This document shows, one piece after another, positions 25,112 to 33,991 of a stretch of 64,000 nt of DNA. The translations under genes and the position numbers were made by a program. Within the stretch, counting starts at the first letter, position 1, and every line of letters begins with the position of its first letter. Origin of the DNA: Methylibium sp. NZG (GTDB lineage: Bacteria; Pseudomonadota; Gammaproteobacteria; Burkholderiales; Burkholderiaceae_C); assembly GCA_001263235.1 (NCBI GenBank), contig LGRD01000002.1, positions 310,001 to 374,000 on the forward strand. The letters are read 5' to 3'. The notes under the pieces are model-generated. The model was not told where the DNA came from and ran no database searches. It saw only the letters and a program-made list of their open reading frames with translations.

Positions 25112-25214
25112 AACTGACCCCGAAACGCCGACCTTTTCGGCCGTGGGCGACACCGCCGGCTCGCCTAACATCCGCCCGACCGGCGCCCCGGCGCCAATCG
25201 CTGCAGGACACGCG

Positions 25215-26861
25215 ATGCTGAAATGGCTGCTCAAGCTCAACGATCACTTCCCGATCCGATACACCGCGTGGTTGCTGAGCGCAGTCGGTCTGCTGATGGC
25301 CGCCTACACCTGGGTCGCGTTCGGCTTCGGTGGCTGGGCGGCGTTGGCGTTTCTGTTTCTCACCGGTTTGGGGTTGCGCGACACGCTGCAAGTGCAGCGT
25401 TCGGTGCTGCGCAACTATCCCGTCATCGGCCACCTGCGCTTCCTGATGGAGTTCGTGCGGCCTGAGATTCGCCAGTACTTCATCGAGGGTGACAACGAGG
25501 CCGCGCCGTTCTCACGCCAGCAGCGCTCGCTCGTCTACCAGCGCGCCAAGGGCGACTCCGACAAGCGCCCGTTCGGCACGCAGATGGATGTGGGCGCGGT
25601 GGGCTACGAGTGGATCAACCACTCGATCGCGCCGAGCCACCTGGAGACGCACGACTTTCGCGTGACCATCGGCGCCAGTCGGGCGCAGCCCTACAGCGCG
25701 AGCGTGTTCAACATCTCGGCGATGAGCTTCGGCGCGCTCAGCGCCAACGCGATCCTGGCGCTCAACGAAGGCGCGCGGCGCGGCGGCTTTGCGCACGACA
25801 CCGGCGAGGGCTCGATCAGCCGGCACCACAAGGCGCACGGCGGCGACTTGATCTGGGAGATCGGCTCGGGCTACTTCGGTTGCCGCAACGACGACGGCAC
25901 GTTCAACGCCGACAAGTTCGCGGCCAACGCCGCGCAGCCGCAGGTCAAGATGATCGAGCTCAAGCTCAGCCAGGGCGCCAAGCCCGGCCACGGCGGCGTG
26001 CTGCCCGGGCCCAAGGTGACGGCCGAAATTGCCGAAGCGCGCGGCGTGCCGCAAGGCGTGGACTGCGTTTCGCCGGCCAGCCACAGCGCGTTCTCGACGC
26101 CGGTGGCGATGCTGCACTTCATCGACAGGCTGCGCGAGCTGTCGGGCGGCAAGCCGACCGGCTTCAAGCTGTGCATCGGCCACCCGTGGGAGTGGTTCGC
26201 GATCGCCAAGGCGATGGTGGCCACCGGCATCACGCCCGACTTCATCGTCGTCGACGGCGCCGAAGGCGGCACCGGCGCAGCGCCGCTCGAGTTCACCGAC
26301 CACGTCGGCGCGCCGTTGCAAGAAGGCCTGCTGCTGGTGCACAACACACTCGTGGGCCTGGGTCTGCGCAGCAAGATCCGCCTGGGCTGCGCCGGCAAGG
26401 TGGTGAGCGCCTTCGACATCGCGCGCATGCTGGCGCTGGGCGCCGACTGGTGCAACTCGGCGCGCGGCTTCATGTTCGCGCTGGGCTGCATCCAGGCGCA
26501 GAGCTGCCACACCGGCCACTGCCCGACCGGTGTGACGACGCAAGACCCGCACCGGCAGCGCGCACTGGTGGTGCCGCAAAAGTCTGAGCGGGTGCACCAG
26601 TTCCACCAGAACACGCTGAAGGCGCTGAAGGAGCTGGTGCAGGCGGCCGGCCTGCAGCACCCGAGCGAGCTGACCGCGGCGCACATTGTGCGGCGCACGT
26701 CGGACCACAGCGTCAAGCTGCTGGCCAACCTGCTGCCGTTCGTGCAGCCCGGCGCGTTGCTGGCCGGCGAGATGCCGCACCAGGTCTTCAAGGTGTATTG
26801 GCCGATGGCGCAGGCATCGAGCTTCGGCGCGGCCGAGGTGCTCGGCGCTCAGAAGGCCTGA
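25215..26861 (+). CDS. Membrane-anchored FMN-binding glutamate synthase-like protein
   Basis: The protein has 548 residues. Two N-terminal hydrophobic segments (about residues 15-55) anchor a glutamate-synthase central/FMN domain. SMSFGALS-type block ISAMSFGALSANAILALNEG, GEGSISRHHKAHGGDLIWEI and VDGAEGGTGAAPLEF are FMN-domain hallmarks. Cys425, Cys431 and Cys436 (spacing C-X5-C-X4-C) match the [3Fe-4S] ligands of GltB. There is no glutaminase domain and no GltD partner nearby. The family is common but poorly understood, and a true glutamate synthase reaction is not assured. Start ATG 25215. Confidence 0.85.
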   Translation: MLKWLLKLNDHFPIRYTAWLLSAVGLLMAAYTWVAFGFGGWAALAFLFLTGLGLRDTLQVQRSVLRNYPVIGHLRFLMEFVRPEIRQYFIEGDNEAAPFSRQQRSLVYQRAKGDSDKRPFGTQMDVGAVGYEWINHSIAPSHLETHDFRVTIGASRAQPYSASVFNISAMSFGALSANAILALNEGARRGGFAHDTGEGSISRHHKAHGGDLIWEIGSGYFGCRNDDGTFNADKFAANAAQPQVKMIELKLSQGAKPGHGGVLPGPKVTAEIAEARGVPQGVDCVSPASHSAFSTPVAMLHFIDRLRELSGGKPTGFKLCIGHPWEWFAIAKAMVATGITPDFIVVDGAEGGTGAAPLEFTDHVGAPLQEGLLLVHNTLVGLGLRSKIRLGCAGKVVSAFDIARMLALGADWCNSARGFMFALGCIQAQSCHTGHCPTGVTTQDPHRQRALVVPQKSERVHQFHQNTLKALKELVQAAGLQHPSELTAAHIVRRTSDHSVKLLANLLPFVQPGALLAGEMPHQVFKVYWPMAQASSFGAAEVLGAQKA

Positions 26862-26895
26862 TCCGTCGGTTTGCGGCCAACGCAGGCCGCGCTGC

Positions 26896-27510
26896 TCAGG
26901 CCGGCGGAGCGGAATCGATGAAGCTCTGGCGCAGCGACAGCTTGCCGTGCAAACGCTTGAGCTGCGGGTGCGCGGTGCGCCAGTCGAGCGTTGCGAAGCG
27001 AAAGTCGAGGTACCCCAGCGCACAGCCGACCGCGATGTCGGCCAGCGACAGGTGGTTGCCTGAACACCACGCGCGCTCGCCCAAGCCGGTGCTCATCGCC
27101 GCCAGCGACGCATGGATCTTGCCCATCTGGCGCTTCACCCAGGCGGGGCTGCGTTGCGCCTCGCTGCGGCCGGCCCAGGTGTTTTCGAGGCGGGCCAGCA
27201 AGGCGGCGTCGAGCAGGCCGTCGGCCAGCGCCTCCCAGGTGCGCACCTCGGTGCGTTCGCGGCTGCCCTCGGGGATCAGCCGGCTCACCGGCGAGCGCGT
27301 GTCCAGGTACTCGACGATGACCCTCGAATCGAACACCGCCTCGCCGCCTTCGAGCACCAGGCAGGGCACCTTGCCGAGCGGGTTGGATTTGAGGATCGCC
27401 TCACTGTTCCACACATCCTCGAGCACGAACTGGTAGTCCAGCTTCTTCTCGGCCATCACGATGCGGACCTTGCGCACGTACGGGCTGGTGAGGGCGCCGA
27501 TGAGTTTCAT
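26896..27510 (-). CDS. Glutathione S-transferase family protein
   Basis: The protein has 204 residues. The thioredoxin-like N-domain has LTSPYVRKVRIVMAEK (active-site Ser/Tyr region), NPLGKVPCLV with the cis-proline and FDSRVIVEYLD, which binds the glutamyl part of glutathione. The all-helical C-domain has NHLSLADIAVGCALGYLDF, the N-capping box motif. It resembles the YibF group. Start ATG 27510. It is convergent with the glutamate-synthase-like gene, with 34 bases between. Confidence 0.88.
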   Translation of the reverse strand: MKLIGALTSPYVRKVRIVMAEKKLDYQFVLEDVWNSEAILKSNPLGKVPCLVLEGGEAVFDSRVIVEYLDTRSPVSRLIPEGSRERTEVRTWEALADGLLDAALLARLENTWAGRSEAQRSPAWVKRQMGKIHASLAAMSTGLGERAWCSGNHLSLADIAVGCALGYLDFRFATLDWRTAHPQLKRLHGKLSLRQSFIDSAPPA

Positions 27511-27648
27511 GTGTTCTTGTGTGGAGTTGTCCCTGGTGAAATTCATTCTAGCGGTCGGTCCCCGCACTCGAACGGCAGCACCCGGATGGTAGAGTTTCAA
27601 GGGTTGGGAGCGCATCCGCCGCAGTCCCAGGCGTGGCCCAGAAAACAG

Positions 27649-28851
27649 ATGAGTTCATCCATCAACACCGACCCACCGACCCGCCAGCGCCTGTCGTTCG
27701 GGTCGGAGCAAATCCGGGATCACCTGCTCGACATTCGCTTCACCGGCTCGGGCAGCGAGTACTTCCGCATCTGGATCGTCAACCTGCTGTTGATGCTCGT
27801 CACGCTGAGCCTGTACTACCCGTGGGCCAAGGTGCGCCGGCTGCGCTACTTCTATGGCAACACGCTGGTCGACGGCCAGCCGCTCGACTTCCACGGCAAG
27901 CCGCTGATGATGTTGCGCGGCTACCTGCTCGTGGCATTGCTGCTGGTGCTTTACTCGACCGCGGGCAACTTCTCGCCGGTCGCAGGCCTCGCGGCGTTCG
28001 TCATCGTGGCGCTCATCTGGCCGGCGCTGCTCAAGTCGTCGATGCAGTTCCGCCTGGCCAACACCAGCTGGCGCGGGCTGCGCTTTCGTTTCATGGGCAC
28101 GGTGGCCGGCGCCTACAAGGCCATGCTACCGCTGTTCGTACCGGGCGGGTTGATGCTGGCGGCGCTGGTGGGCGTGCCCGACGAGCTCGAGCCGCCGATG
28201 TGGTACTCGGCATTCGTCGGCGTGGTCACGCTGGCGAGCCTGCTCGTGTTGCCCTGGTTGTGGTTCAAGCTCAAGCATTACCAACATCAGAACTACGCGC
28301 TGGGGCCGCTGCAGACCGAGTTGCGCACCGGCGTCTGGGCCTTCTACAAGGTGTTCCTGAAGACGGCGGGCGTGTTTCTGGGCGTGGTGGCGGTCATCGT
28401 CGGCTTGATGTTCGTGCTGGGCGGCCTCGGCCTGGCCAGTGTCGGCATGCCGGGGCGCAGCGGCGCCGGGCTCGGGGCAGCGATCCTGGCCAGCGTGCTG
28501 ATCGGCCTCGTCGGCCTGCTGGCCATACAGATCGTGCCGCGGCCGTACTTCACATCGCGCATGCAGAACCTGCTGTGGTCTCGCACCGGCAACCAGTCGA
28601 TGCGCTTTCGCAGCAAGCTCAGGTTCCGCCCGCTGCTGATGCTCACCCTGAAGAACTGGGTGCTGATGTTGCTGACGCTCGGCCTGTACTGGCCGTTTGC
28701 CATCGTGGCCGTGACGCGCATGCGGCTGGAGGCCGTCACCGTGGTCACGCGCGTGGACCCGGCCGACCTGCTGGAACACGCCCGCACCAACGAAGGCGAA
28801 GCGGCCGGCGACGCAGCCGGCGACCTGTTCGGCCTGGACATCGGGCTGTAG
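27649..28851 (+). CDS. DUF898 (YjgN-like) inner-membrane protein
   Basis: The protein has 400 residues with about six to eight hydrophobic segments. Each half begins with the family pattern: FTGSGSEYFRIWIVNLLL followed by LSLYYPWAKVRRLRYFYGNT, and later LRFRPLLMLTLKNWVLMLL followed by LGLYWPFAIVAVTRMRLE. This internal duplication is typical of DUF898. Its function is unknown. An M48 peptidase gene follows in the same direction, a pairing I recall as recurrent for this family. The long open frame from 27112 is antisense to the transferase and is not used. Confidence 0.85.
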   Translation: MSSSINTDPPTRQRLSFGSEQIRDHLLDIRFTGSGSEYFRIWIVNLLLMLVTLSLYYPWAKVRRLRYFYGNTLVDGQPLDFHGKPLMMLRGYLLVALLLVLYSTAGNFSPVAGLAAFVIVALIWPALLKSSMQFRLANTSWRGLRFRFMGTVAGAYKAMLPLFVPGGLMLAALVGVPDELEPPMWYSAFVGVVTLASLLVLPWLWFKLKHYQHQNYALGPLQTELRTGVWAFYKVFLKTAGVFLGVVAVIVGLMFVLGGLGLASVGMPGRSGAGLGAAILASVLIGLVGLLAIQIVPRPYFTSRMQNLLWSRTGNQSMRFRSKLRFRPLLMLTLKNWVLMLLTLGLYWPFAIVAVTRMRLEAVTVVTRVDPADLLEHARTNEGEAAGDAAGDLFGLDIGL

Positions 28852-28894
28852 CGAGCGTCGCTGCGGCTACCTCGCCCCGGGCACCCACCGCCCC

Positions 28895-30001
28895 GTGTCA
28901 ACCGCCCCGCCCGTGACCGCACCCGAGGCACCTGCCTTGCTCACCGCCGAATACTTCGACGGCCGCAGCGCGCGCGCGCGCGTGGTGACGTTGAGCCTGG
29001 TCGGCGGCGTGTTGGCGATCCGCGGCGACGGCATCTCCCTGAGCTTTGTGGCGCGCGACGTGGAGTGGCCCGAGCGCATGCGCCACGGCCCGCGCATCGC
29101 CCGCCTGCCGGACGGCGGCTCGCTGCAATGCCGCGATGTGCAGGCCTGGGACGCCTGGGCGCTGAGTAGCGGCCGCGGTGAGTCGTGGGTGGTGCGAGCC
29201 CAGCAGAGCTGGCGATGGGCGCTGGCCAGCGTGCTGGGCTTGAGCGTGCTGCTCGGCGCGATGTATGTCTGGGGCGTGCCGTGGCTGGCGCGCGTGGCCG
29301 TGGCGGCCACGCCGCTGAGCGTGGACGAAGCCATCGGCGAGTCTGCGCTGCAGTCGCTCGACCAGCAATGGCTCCAACCCAGCAAGCTGCCCGCCGACCA
29401 GCAGCAGCGCCTGCGCGCAGCATTCGGGCGCGCCACTGCGGCGCTGCCACCGGGCAGCGTGCCGACGCATCGCGTGGAGTTTCGCAGCGGCCCGCTCGGC
29501 CCGAACGCGTTCGCGCTGCCCGGCGGCACGATGGTGATGACCGATGCGCTGGTGGAGCTGGTGCAGGGTGACGAGGCGGTGTTGGTGGGCGTGCTCGGGC
29601 ACGAGCTCGGCCACGTGCAGCAGCGCCACGGCCTGCGCCTGCTCTTCCAGGCCGGTGCGATCGCGGCGGTTGCCAGCGTGGTGCTGGGCGACTTCAGCAC
29701 GCTGCTGGCCGGTGCGCCGGTGCTGCTCGGGCAGGCAAGCTACTCGCGCGACGCCGAACGCGAAGCGGACGCGCATGCGGTGACGGTGTTGAAGGCCGCC
29801 GGGCTCTCGCCAGCGGTGATGGTGACGTTCTTCGAGAAGGTGGCCGCGCACGGCCGCTCGGAGCGGCAGGGCGGTGCCGCCGACAGCAAAACCGACCGCG
29901 ATCACGAAGGGCCAGCCCGCTCGGGCCTGGGCATCGCGATCGCATCGCACCCGGCCGACGAAGAGCGCATCCGCTTCTTCCGCGAGGCGGCGGCGCGCTG
30001 A
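28895..30001 (+). CDS. M48 family zinc metallopeptidase
   Basis: The protein has 368 residues. A soluble N-terminal region is followed by one TM segment (about 107-128, WALASVLGLSVLLGAMYVWG). The peptidase domain has the zinc motif HELGH (His236, Glu237, His240) and the third ligand Glu290 in READAHA. Likely topology is inner-membrane anchored with a periplasmic catalytic domain. The only in-frame start before conserved sequence is GTG at 28895, without a clear Shine-Dalgarno, so expression may depend on coupling to the DUF898 gene. Role: probable membrane or envelope protein turnover. Confidence 0.85.
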   Translation: MSTAPPVTAPEAPALLTAEYFDGRSARARVVTLSLVGGVLAIRGDGISLSFVARDVEWPERMRHGPRIARLPDGGSLQCRDVQAWDAWALSSGRGESWVVRAQQSWRWALASVLGLSVLLGAMYVWGVPWLARVAVAATPLSVDEAIGESALQSLDQQWLQPSKLPADQQQRLRAAFGRATAALPPGSVPTHRVEFRSGPLGPNAFALPGGTMVMTDALVELVQGDEAVLVGVLGHELGHVQQRHGLRLLFQAGAIAAVASVVLGDFSTLLAGAPVLLGQASYSRDAEREADAHAVTVLKAAGLSPAVMVTFFEKVAAHGRSERQGGAADSKTDRDHEGPARSGLGIAIASHPADEERIRFFREAAAR

Positions 30002-30031
30002 GCGCCGTTGCATTCGACTGCACGGCGTTCT

Positions 30032-30123
30032 CCGTTCGGGCTGAGCCTGTCGAAGCTCATCGGCGCGCTCGGTTCCCGACAGGCCTGCGTGATCGCGCCC
30101 TTCGACAGGCTCAGGGCGAGCGG
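30032..30123. repeat. Inverted pair of REP-like elements
   Basis: CCGTTCGGGCTGAGCCTGTCGAAG (first arm, 30032-30055) is matched in reverse complement by an arm at 30100-30123 with a few changes. They would form a long stem-loop between convergent genes and may act as a bidirectional terminator or mRNA stabiliser. The core is the same repeat seen in the outer-membrane factor gene. Confidence 0.85.
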
Positions 30124-30133
30124 TGGTTGTGGG

Positions 30134-31411
30134 TCAGCGTCTGAACGTCCAGTCCACGCCGCTTGGCCGCCCCGGCAACGACAGTGCCGCGCTGCTCGGC
30201 GCGCTCTGCGCCACCACCTGCCCACGCCGCACCACCTGCAGCCTGGTCGCGCGCAGGCGGATCGCCTCCACCGGATCGCGCGCCTGCAGCAGCACGAAGT
30301 CGGCCGCACGACCGACCTCCAGGCCGTGATCGGCCAGGCCCATCACGCGCGCGCCGTTCACCGTCACCGCGTCGAAGCACGCGCGCATCTGTGCCTGCGA
30401 GGTCATCTGCGCCACGTGCAGGCCCATGTGCGCCACCTCCAGCATGTCGCCCGAGCCGAGCGAATACCACGGGTCCATCACGCAGTCGTGCCCGAAGGCG
30501 ACGTTGATGCCGGCGGCCATCAGCTCGGGCACACGCGTCATGCCGCGGCGCTTGGGGTAGGTGTCGTGCCGGCCTTGCAGCGTGATGTTGATGAGCGGGT
30601 TTGCCACCGCGTGCACCTGCGCCTCACGCATCAGCGGCAGCAGCTTTGACACGTAGTAGTTGTCCATCGAGTGCATCGACGTGAGGTGCGAGCCGGTGAC
30701 GCGGCCGTGCAGCCCGAGCCGATGCGTGTGGAACGCGAGCGTCTCGATGTGGCGCGACAGCGGGTCGTCGCTCTCGTCGCAATGCATGTCCACGCGCAGG
30801 CCGCGCTCGGCGGCGAGTTCGCAGAGGACCTTCACGCTCTCGGCACCATGTTCGGAAGTCCGCTCGAAGTGCGGAATGCCACCGATCACATCGACGCCCA
30901 GGTCGAGCGAGCGCTTGAGGTTGGCCAGCGCGGTGGGTGAGCGCAACAAACCGTCCTGCGGGAAGGCGACGAGCTGGAGGTCGAGATACGCCTTGACGCG
31001 CTCTTTGACATGCAGCAAAGCTTCGACAGCGAGCAGCCGGTCGTCGCACACGTCCACGTGCGTGCGGATCGCCAGCAGCCCCTTGGCCACCGCCCAGTCG
31101 CAGTACTGCAATGCGCGCTCGACCAACGCTTCCTGCGTCAGCAGCGGCTTGAGCTCGCCCCACAGCGCGATGCCCTCCAGCAGCGTGCCGCTCTGGTTGA
31201 CGCGCGGCAGGCCGTAGCTGAGCGTCGCGTCCATGTGGAAGTGCGGGTCGACGAAAGGCGGGCTCAGCAGCTGGCCCTGCGCGTCGATCACCGGCGCGCC
31301 GTCGGGGGCCGGCAGGTTCGGGCCGATCGCTTCGATGCGGCCAGCGACGACGCGCACGTCTTGATGAGTGCGGCCGTCGGGAAAGGTGGCGTTGCGGACG
31401 AGGAGGTTCAT
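30134..31411 (-). CDS. Cytosine deaminase-like amidohydrolase
   Basis: The protein has 425 residues and is CodA-like. Metal ligands are His57 and His59 in DPHFHMD, His210 in MHCDESDD and Asp309 in FGHDCVMDPW. Catalytic Glu213 is in the same HCDE block and Gln154 in FPQDG would contact the base. The segment DPWYSLGSGDMLEVAHMGLHV is CodA-like. One change stands out: the residue after the metal Asp (Asp314 in E. coli CodA by my alignment) is Cys310 here. The gene is in the same direction as the pyrimidine importer and degradation genes, so deamination of cytosine or a related base into that pathway is likely. Confidence 0.85.
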   Translation of the reverse strand: MNLLVRNATFPDGRTHQDVRVVAGRIEAIGPNLPAPDGAPVIDAQGQLLSPPFVDPHFHMDATLSYGLPRVNQSGTLLEGIALWGELKPLLTQEALVERALQYCDWAVAKGLLAIRTHVDVCDDRLLAVEALLHVKERVKAYLDLQLVAFPQDGLLRSPTALANLKRSLDLGVDVIGGIPHFERTSEHGAESVKVLCELAAERGLRVDMHCDESDDPLSRHIETLAFHTHRLGLHGRVTGSHLTSMHSMDNYYVSKLLPLMREAQVHAVANPLINITLQGRHDTYPKRRGMTRVPELMAAGINVAFGHDCVMDPWYSLGSGDMLEVAHMGLHVAQMTSQAQMRACFDAVTVNGARVMGLADHGLEVGRAADFVLLQARDPVEAIRLRATRLQVVRRGQVVAQSAPSSAALSLPGRPSGVDWTFRR

Positions 31412-31528
31412 GAGCGGCAGATGGTGAGCACGCAGCGTGCCCGCCCATTCTGCGCTGCCGTGCCGGCGCCGACTCGGGCGTCGGCGTGCCGTTCAGCGCT
31501 CTCGTGAGCGCCCTGATCAGCGCTCTGA

Positions 31529-31762
31529 TCAGCGCAGCGTGATCGGCCCGGAGTCCATGTCGAACAGCTCGGCCGCCACCGTCTCGCGCGCCAACGGCAT
31601 CGGCTGCGAGATCGAATGATCGGTCAGGCGGATGCGGGGCACGTTGATCAGCCGCGCCACTGGCTGGCCATGGCGCACGATGACGATCTCTTCTTCTTCG
31701 TGCAACTGCTGGATCAGTTCACTCAGGCGGGCCTTCGCATCGGCGACGCTGACGTGTTTCAT
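31529..31762 (-). CDS. Orphan Phd/YefM-type antitoxin
   Basis: The protein has 77 residues. MKHVSVADAKARLSELIQQL followed by EEEIVIVRHGQPVARLI is the Phd/YefM DNA-binding fold. The C-terminal tail that would wrap a toxin is present but short. Only about 117 bases separate its stop from the codA start and no toxin frame (PIN, RelE or Doc) fits there or upstream. It is therefore an orphan antitoxin, either a remnant or a stand-alone regulator. A Shine-Dalgarno (GAGGAG) lies upstream of ATG 31762. Confidence 0.75.
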   Translation of the reverse strand: MKHVSVADAKARLSELIQQLHEEEEIVIVRHGQPVARLINVPRIRLTDHSISQPMPLARETVAAELFDMDSGPITLR

Positions 31763-31962
31763 GCGGGGCTCCTCGCTTCGCTTCTCTGCGGTCTGAACCG
31801 CGCCATTTTGCGGTGCCGGCAGGGCAATGCACCGAGCCGATTTGCAGTGAAACGAGGATAACTTGGCTGGAACGCGAATCGCGCCGAAAGGCGCATCGGC
31901 ATGGTGTCCGGTTGTGAACGAGCCGCGCAGCCGGTGAGGCCAGTGATGCGGTGATTCTTTCT

Positions 31963-32901
31963 CTACCGTTCGCCCTTGCGGTACGGCTTCATCAGCGCCT
32001 GCGGGTACGCGGCGCGGCGCGCCATCACCACCAGCGCAACGATCGACAGCGCGTACGGCAGCATCAGGTAGATCTGGTACGGCAGCGCCACGCCGAACAG
32101 CGGCGCCGCCGACTGCTGCAGGCGCAACTGCAACGCGTCGAACAACGCGAACAGCACCGCGCCGAGCAGCGCCTTGCCCGGCCGCCACGACGCGAACACG
32201 ACCAGCGCGACGCAAATCCAGCCGCGCCCATTGACCATGTTGAAGTAGAACGCGTTGAACGCCGCGAGCGTGAGGAACGCGCCGGCCACGCCCATCAGCG
32301 CCGAGCCGGCCGCAATGGCGCCGATGCGCACCGCCGCCACGTCGATGCCCTGCCCTTCGGCGGCCGACGGGTTCTCGCCGACCATGCGCACCGCCAGGCC
32401 GAGCGGCGTGCGGTACAGCACATAGCCGATCAGCGGCACCAGCAGCAGCGCGAGCAGCGTGAGCGGCGTTTGCGCGTTGAGGACGGGAACAGGCAGCCAG
32501 TCCATCGGCGCGAACGCGGTGATCGTCGGCGGGCTGTCGACCTTGGGGAAGCTGACGCGGTAGGCATAGCTGGCAACGCTGGTGGCGAACAGCGTGATGC
32601 CCAGGCCCGAGACGTGCTGCGACAGCGACAACGTGACCGTGAGGAAACCGTGCAGCAACCCGAGCACCGCGCCCACCGCGGCCGCCACCAACACGCCGAG
32701 CCACAGGTCGCGGCCCTGGTACACCGTGAGCCAGCCGGTGAAGGCACCCGCCACCATGATCCCTTCGATGCCCAGGTTCAACACGCCCGCGCGCTCGCAC
32801 AGCAGCACGCCCAAGGTGCCCAGGATCAGCGGCGTGGCAATGCGCAGCACCGCGACCCAGAAGGGCACACTGAAGAACAGGTCGAGGGTTTCAGCCAGCA
32901 C
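31963..32901 (-). CDS. ABC transporter permease, BMP/nucleoside importer (second permease)
   Basis: The protein has 312 residues and many hydrophobic segments. LGVLLCERAGVLNLGIEGIM and later YRTPLGLAVRMVGENPSAAEGQGID are the family signatures of YufQ-type permeases that work with BMP-family binding proteins. The coupling EAA-like loop is the VGENPSAAE region. Its start overlaps the first permease gene by 11 bases. It forms the inner-membrane channel with the partner permease. Confidence 0.9.
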   Translation of the reverse strand: MLAETLDLFFSVPFWVAVLRIATPLILGTLGVLLCERAGVLNLGIEGIMVAGAFTGWLTVYQGRDLWLGVLVAAAVGAVLGLLHGFLTVTLSLSQHVSGLGITLFATSVASYAYRVSFPKVDSPPTITAFAPMDWLPVPVLNAQTPLTLLALLLVPLIGYVLYRTPLGLAVRMVGENPSAAEGQGIDVAAVRIGAIAAGSALMGVAGAFLTLAAFNAFYFNMVNGRGWICVALVVFASWRPGKALLGAVLFALFDALQLRLQQSAAPLFGVALPYQIYLMLPYALSIVALVVMARRAAYPQALMKPYRKGER

Positions 32902-33991
32902 CTTGGGCTTTCGCTGAGGGCGTCTGCGGCCCGCGCCACACGACCCGGTACTGCGCCATCATCGTCGCCACCAGCATCGCCAGCAGCGAGACCGAGACGA
33001 TCACGTCGGCGATGTACGTCGGCACGTCGACCGCGCGGCTCATGCTGTCGGCACCCACCAGGATGCCGGCGACGAACACCGCCGCGGCCACCACGCCGAG
33101 CGGGTTCAGCGCAGCGAGCATCGCGATGACGATGCCGGTGTAGCCGTAGCCCGGCGACATGTCGAGCGTGACGTAGCTCGTGCGGCCCGCCACCTCGATC
33201 GCACCAGCGAGCCCCGCGAGCGCGCCCGACAGCAGCGCCACCTTGACGGTGACCCAGCCCACCGGCATGCCGGCGAAGGCCGAGGCGCGCGCGTTGGCGC
33301 CGACCGCGCGGATCTCGAAGCCGGTGGTCGTGTGCTTGAACAGCGCCCACAGCAGCAGCGCCAGCACCAGCGCCCACAGCAGGCCGGTGTGCACGCGCGT
33401 GCGCGGCACCAGCTTGTCGAGCTGCAGCGCGTCTTGCAGCACCACGCTTTGCGGCCAGCCCATCGCGGTCGGGTCCTTCATCGGCCCGTCGAGCATCATC
33501 GAGACGAACAGCAGCACGATGAAGTTCAGCAACAAGGTGGTAACGACTTCGTCGACACCGAGCCGGCTCTTCATCAGCGCCGGGCCGAGCAGCAGCAACG
33601 CGCCGGCCAGCGCAGCGGCGGCCATCATCAGCGGGAACAGCAGCCACGGCGACACCTCGAACTCGGTGCCGCCATGCAAGCCCCCCACGGCCACGGCCGC
33701 CAACGCGCCGGCATACAACTGCCCCTCCGCGCCGATGTTGAACAGCCGCGCCTTGAACGCCACCGCCGCCGCGAGGCCGGTCAGGATCAGCGGCGTGGCG
33801 CGCGTGAGCGTCTCGGTCCACGCGAACACCGAGCCGAAGCCCCCTTCGAGCAGCAACGCGTACGCGCGGCCGACAGGCGCGCCGGCCCAGGCCACCAGCA
33901 GCGAGGTGACGAGCAGCGTGAACGCGACCGCCACAAACGGCGCGCCGAGCTGCGCGGCGCGCGAGAGTTCGGCTCGGCGTTCAATGCGCAC
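32891..33991 (-). CDS. ABC transporter permease, BMP/nucleoside importer (first permease)
   Basis: The protein has 366 residues and is a YufP-type permease. Signatures are TPLILTGLAAAVAFKARLFNIGAEGQ near residue 50 (first part) and KHTTTGFEIRAVGANARASAFAG later. About eight to ten hydrophobic segments are seen. It overlaps the ATPase gene by 11 bases at its 5' end and the second permease by 11 bases at its 3' end, so the three are translationally coupled. Confidence 0.9.
   Translation of the reverse strand: MRIERRAELSRAAQLGAPFVAVAFTLLVTSLLVAWAGAPVGRAYALLLEGGFGSVFAWTETLTRATPLILTGLAAAVAFKARLFNIGAEGQLYAGALAAVAVGGLHGGTEFEVSPWLLFPLMMAAAALAGALLLLGPALMKSRLGVDEVVTTLLLNFIVLLFVSMMLDGPMKDPTAMGWPQSVVLQDALQLDKLVPRTRVHTGLLWALVLALLLWALFKHTTTGFEIRAVGANARASAFAGMPVGWVTVKVALLSGALAGLAGAIEVAGRTSYVTLDMSPGYGYTGIVIAMLAALNPLGVVAAAVFVAGILVGADSMSRAVDVPTYIADVIVSVSLLAMLVATMMAQYRVVWRGPQTPSAKAQGAG

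Noticed and set aside
31616-31861. Small plus-strand frame that could be a toxin partner of the orphan antitoxin
   Set aside because: Mostly antisense to the antitoxin itself, with no PIN, RelE or Doc motif.
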